A stretch of DNA of 64,000 nt from positions 188,502,742 through 188,566,741 of the forward strand of contig CM067369.1 in NCBI GenBank assembly GCA_034401795.1, written 5' to 3'. This stretch comes from Chaetoderma sp. LZ-2023a. Taxonomy: Eukaryota > Mollusca > Caudofoveata > Chaetodermatida > Chaetodermatidae. The translations under genes and the position numbers were made by a program. Positions 51,001-54,000 of the stretch are shown piece after piece. Every line of letters starts with the position of its first letter. Position 1 is the stretch's first letter. The notes under the pieces are model-generated. The model ran no database searches. It had not been told where the DNA came from and saw only the letters and a program-made list of their open reading frames with translations.

Positions 51001-54000
51001 ACAGTCAACAGATCCAGCTTACAATCAAATGAGATGCACCCCCACATCATAACAGAACCTCCACCAAATGGAACTTCTTCCATGATGTTACGTTGGTCGT
51101 ACGCCGTGCGTCTGGACCTCCATACACGAGTTCGACCATCTGTGGCATGAAGCAGGAACCGACTTTCATCGGACCAGTGTACCCGTCTCCAGGATCTCAT
51201 GTTCCAGTGTCTTCTTTCGTTGCACCACCTCAGACGCTCCTCTTTGTGGTGTGCAGTGAGGAGAGGACGTCTGACAGGTCTGCCAGCAGCATACAGTCTC
51301 CTTTTGACGGTAGACATTGACACTCTATTGTGCGTTTCCCATTGCTGGCTGAGCACTCTGCTGTTGGTGAATGGAGATCTCCTAACAAGGCGTACTAGGG
51401 CTCGATCATCACGGGCAGTAGTCTTCTTCGGTCTTCCAGATCTAGGCCTGTCGTTCACCTCGTTAGTTTGCCCATGTTTTGCAATCAAACGACTGATTAC
51501 AGTATGGTTAATGTTCAGCTGTCTGCCAATCTCTCTGCATGACATACCAGTGGTATGCATGCCTATGATTTGCCATTTCACACGATCACTTAACCTTCGT
51601 CTTGCCATAGCGATTCACAATCAAGAGCTAATTCTCTCTGTACAAATAAACCACGGTCATGAACACAAAATTCCTAATCTTGTCACCTAAATCTGTATGT
51701 AATGTTCTACACCTCAAACTGGACTTTTACATAACTGAACACGTGTGCTGTTTCCCGCCATGCACGGACATCAAGCGGCGTGAAGTCATGCATGCATGTG
51801 CATTTCGTACTTGGAATTATGTCAGCTAACGCGGGGACAAAAAGTATGGCAGCCTAGTTGTACCATCATGTTTCTACGTTCTATTGTTTTTGCTGGTGCT
51901 TAACTTTTGCACAGGTGTATATATGCACATGATGTTGTTTGTTCAACTTGAAAAGAATAATTCTAATTAAGTATTTAACTTGTTCCCTTTAAACAAATAC
52001 AAAAACTACATCTAAGACATAAGTGGAAAATTTTCCAATTTTTCTGGAAAATTTTCTGGAAAATATTTTCCCAGAAAATTAACCTCATTGGTTGTAACTC
52101 ATCTTCATTGCAACTGTCCCGGCACAGTACATCTAGGATCTTTGAACCTTCAATTGTGTAACAGTACAACTCTGAAATATGTTTTCAAATCAAGCTAAAA
52201 TATACTGTTGAATATTTTGAACATAATTGTATTGGAAGACATCCTAAACCAGCAATGTCTTCTAATCTGATTAGGTTCAACATATACAACATAACATTTC
52301 TTCCTAACTAATGTTTCTGTGTTGTTTTGGAAATGTATTACATGTATGAGCTATCCTGTGCTTGAAATGAACTTTAAGTTGTTCAAATAAGATGTTACTA
52401 AATGTGTGTGATAAATTTGATATAAAATGGCAGTGAGTTTGAAATTGTATTTATCACATAAGCTACTATTTATAATAATCAGACGGTTTCTGGTCATTTT
52501 TTTGTCATTTTACATTATATGTTCATTATCTTTGTAGCCTTTCAACTAGACAAACACATTTTATTATTTCAGTTTTTTAACTATTTTAATTTGGTTCTTT
52601 AAATTTCTGAGCTTTCTTTTAAAATATCAAACTATTTCATTCTACAACATTTTAACCATTTAACCCTTTAACGCTCAAATTTCTTTTTAAATTTCAATTT
52701 TCTCACAGAAAATGTACATTTGCAGACAAAGAGAAGACTACAAGTATTGGAACCAATTTATATACTTTGAAACCTGAATTACCAGAATCCCAATTTCAAG
52801 CTAACTATACAGGAAAGATGTTGAATATTTTGAGATTAATTTGACTGGGTACTGTTGCTGCCGGTGGCAGAAACAGTTCTGAGGCAAATTAGTTTCAAAA
52901 TATTCAACAGAATGTTTATTAAATTGTAAATTCATCAAAAACATATAATTTGTTCAATAGACAGACTTTGATTATGAGTTATACCGTCAGATACATGTAT
53001 TTGAGCATCACATTCGATTCCTTAATATCGCCAGTATGTTACACTCAAAATACTTATAAAGGATTCAATCAATCCATCAAAGCAATAAGATGAAGATGTA
53101 GAAAGTGATTTTCAAGACGGCTACATAGCATCACCATCAGATTTTGATAACACATGCTATAACCTCATCCATCCACACATATGAAAGCAAATTTTTCTGA
53201 CGGCCAAATTGGACAAAAATAAGCTTAGTCTAAACCCAGCAAACATATAATATAATTTTAATCCTCAAATGTGTGAAGAATGATAGGAAATCTATTAGGC
53301 CCTTGATTAGTTAAATGTTGACTTCTAAGAAAATATTTTCAGAAAAGTTTTCCAGTTAAATTTAAAAACTTTACAAAACCTCATGGCCTAATATAAATAC
53401 TATGTGAAGAATTATGGAAATTACATAAGCCCATGTTGATTTTTAATATAATATATCCATTGAAAAATAAAAAAACTCACAGAAATAGGATTAATGTGTT
53501 TAAAGCATTTTCTTTATAATTCAGTCTGTTTACATAAATGTTGAATTTAAAACAAGTTTAGCATCTAGGTGATGGATAGATAGATAGGTAAAGCAGTGCT
53601 AAGCTATATCGACCAACCAATGTTTCCAAATCTGATTAATAATATTAACTCTGTGAAGCCTGAATTCTCAAAATTTGAATTTCAAGATAAGTATACTGGT
53701 AAACTGTTGAATATTTTGAAACTAATCTGACCGAAACTGGTCGCCGCCATAGGCACCAACAGCTCCCAGTCAAATTAGCTTTAAAATATTCAACAGAATA
53801 GTTTTTGCATTGAAAAGGATTTTTGATATTTTGTCTTTCGGGTTCAAAGGGTTAAAAACAGTTACATTGTGATTAAACAACATACAGTACAGCTCAGAAA
53901 TAACATAACATGTTTCCAAAAAAAAATAAAACTGTTGAGTATTTTGAACATTTCTTACTGACTAACATGTTTGTGTTTTTGTTTAGGAAACAAGTTAACT

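Larger units (their letters stand above)
50266..51925 (-). mobile_element. Tc1-like transposon, complete (1.66 kb)
   Basis: Thirty-one-base terminal inverted repeats are identical at the two ends (ATATATACACCTGTGCAAAA ... and its complement), in a TA-rich context as expected for TA target duplication. A single uninterrupted transposase lies between them. Identity of the repeats and the open frame mean it is recent. It is nested in the 49.6-52.1 kb insertion within a LINE. Confidence 0.92.
49634..52088. mobile_element. unclassified insertion in the LINE, carrying an F1 hairpin and a Tc1 element
   Basis: The LINE breaks off after GTCTCACTAGTCATA and resumes at ACTCATCTTCATTGCAACTG, adjacent words in the first LINE copy. 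The insert begins GTTAATGATGTCGGAAAATT and ends GAAAATTAACCTCATTGG after several TTTTCTGGAAAATTTTC words, so the ends are loosely inverted. Without the Tc1 element it is about 0.8 kb. Its class is unknown. Confidence 0.5.

Noticed and set aside
51199-51690. 163-codon frame opposite the Tc1 transposase
   Set aside because: Antisense shadow of the transposase gene.
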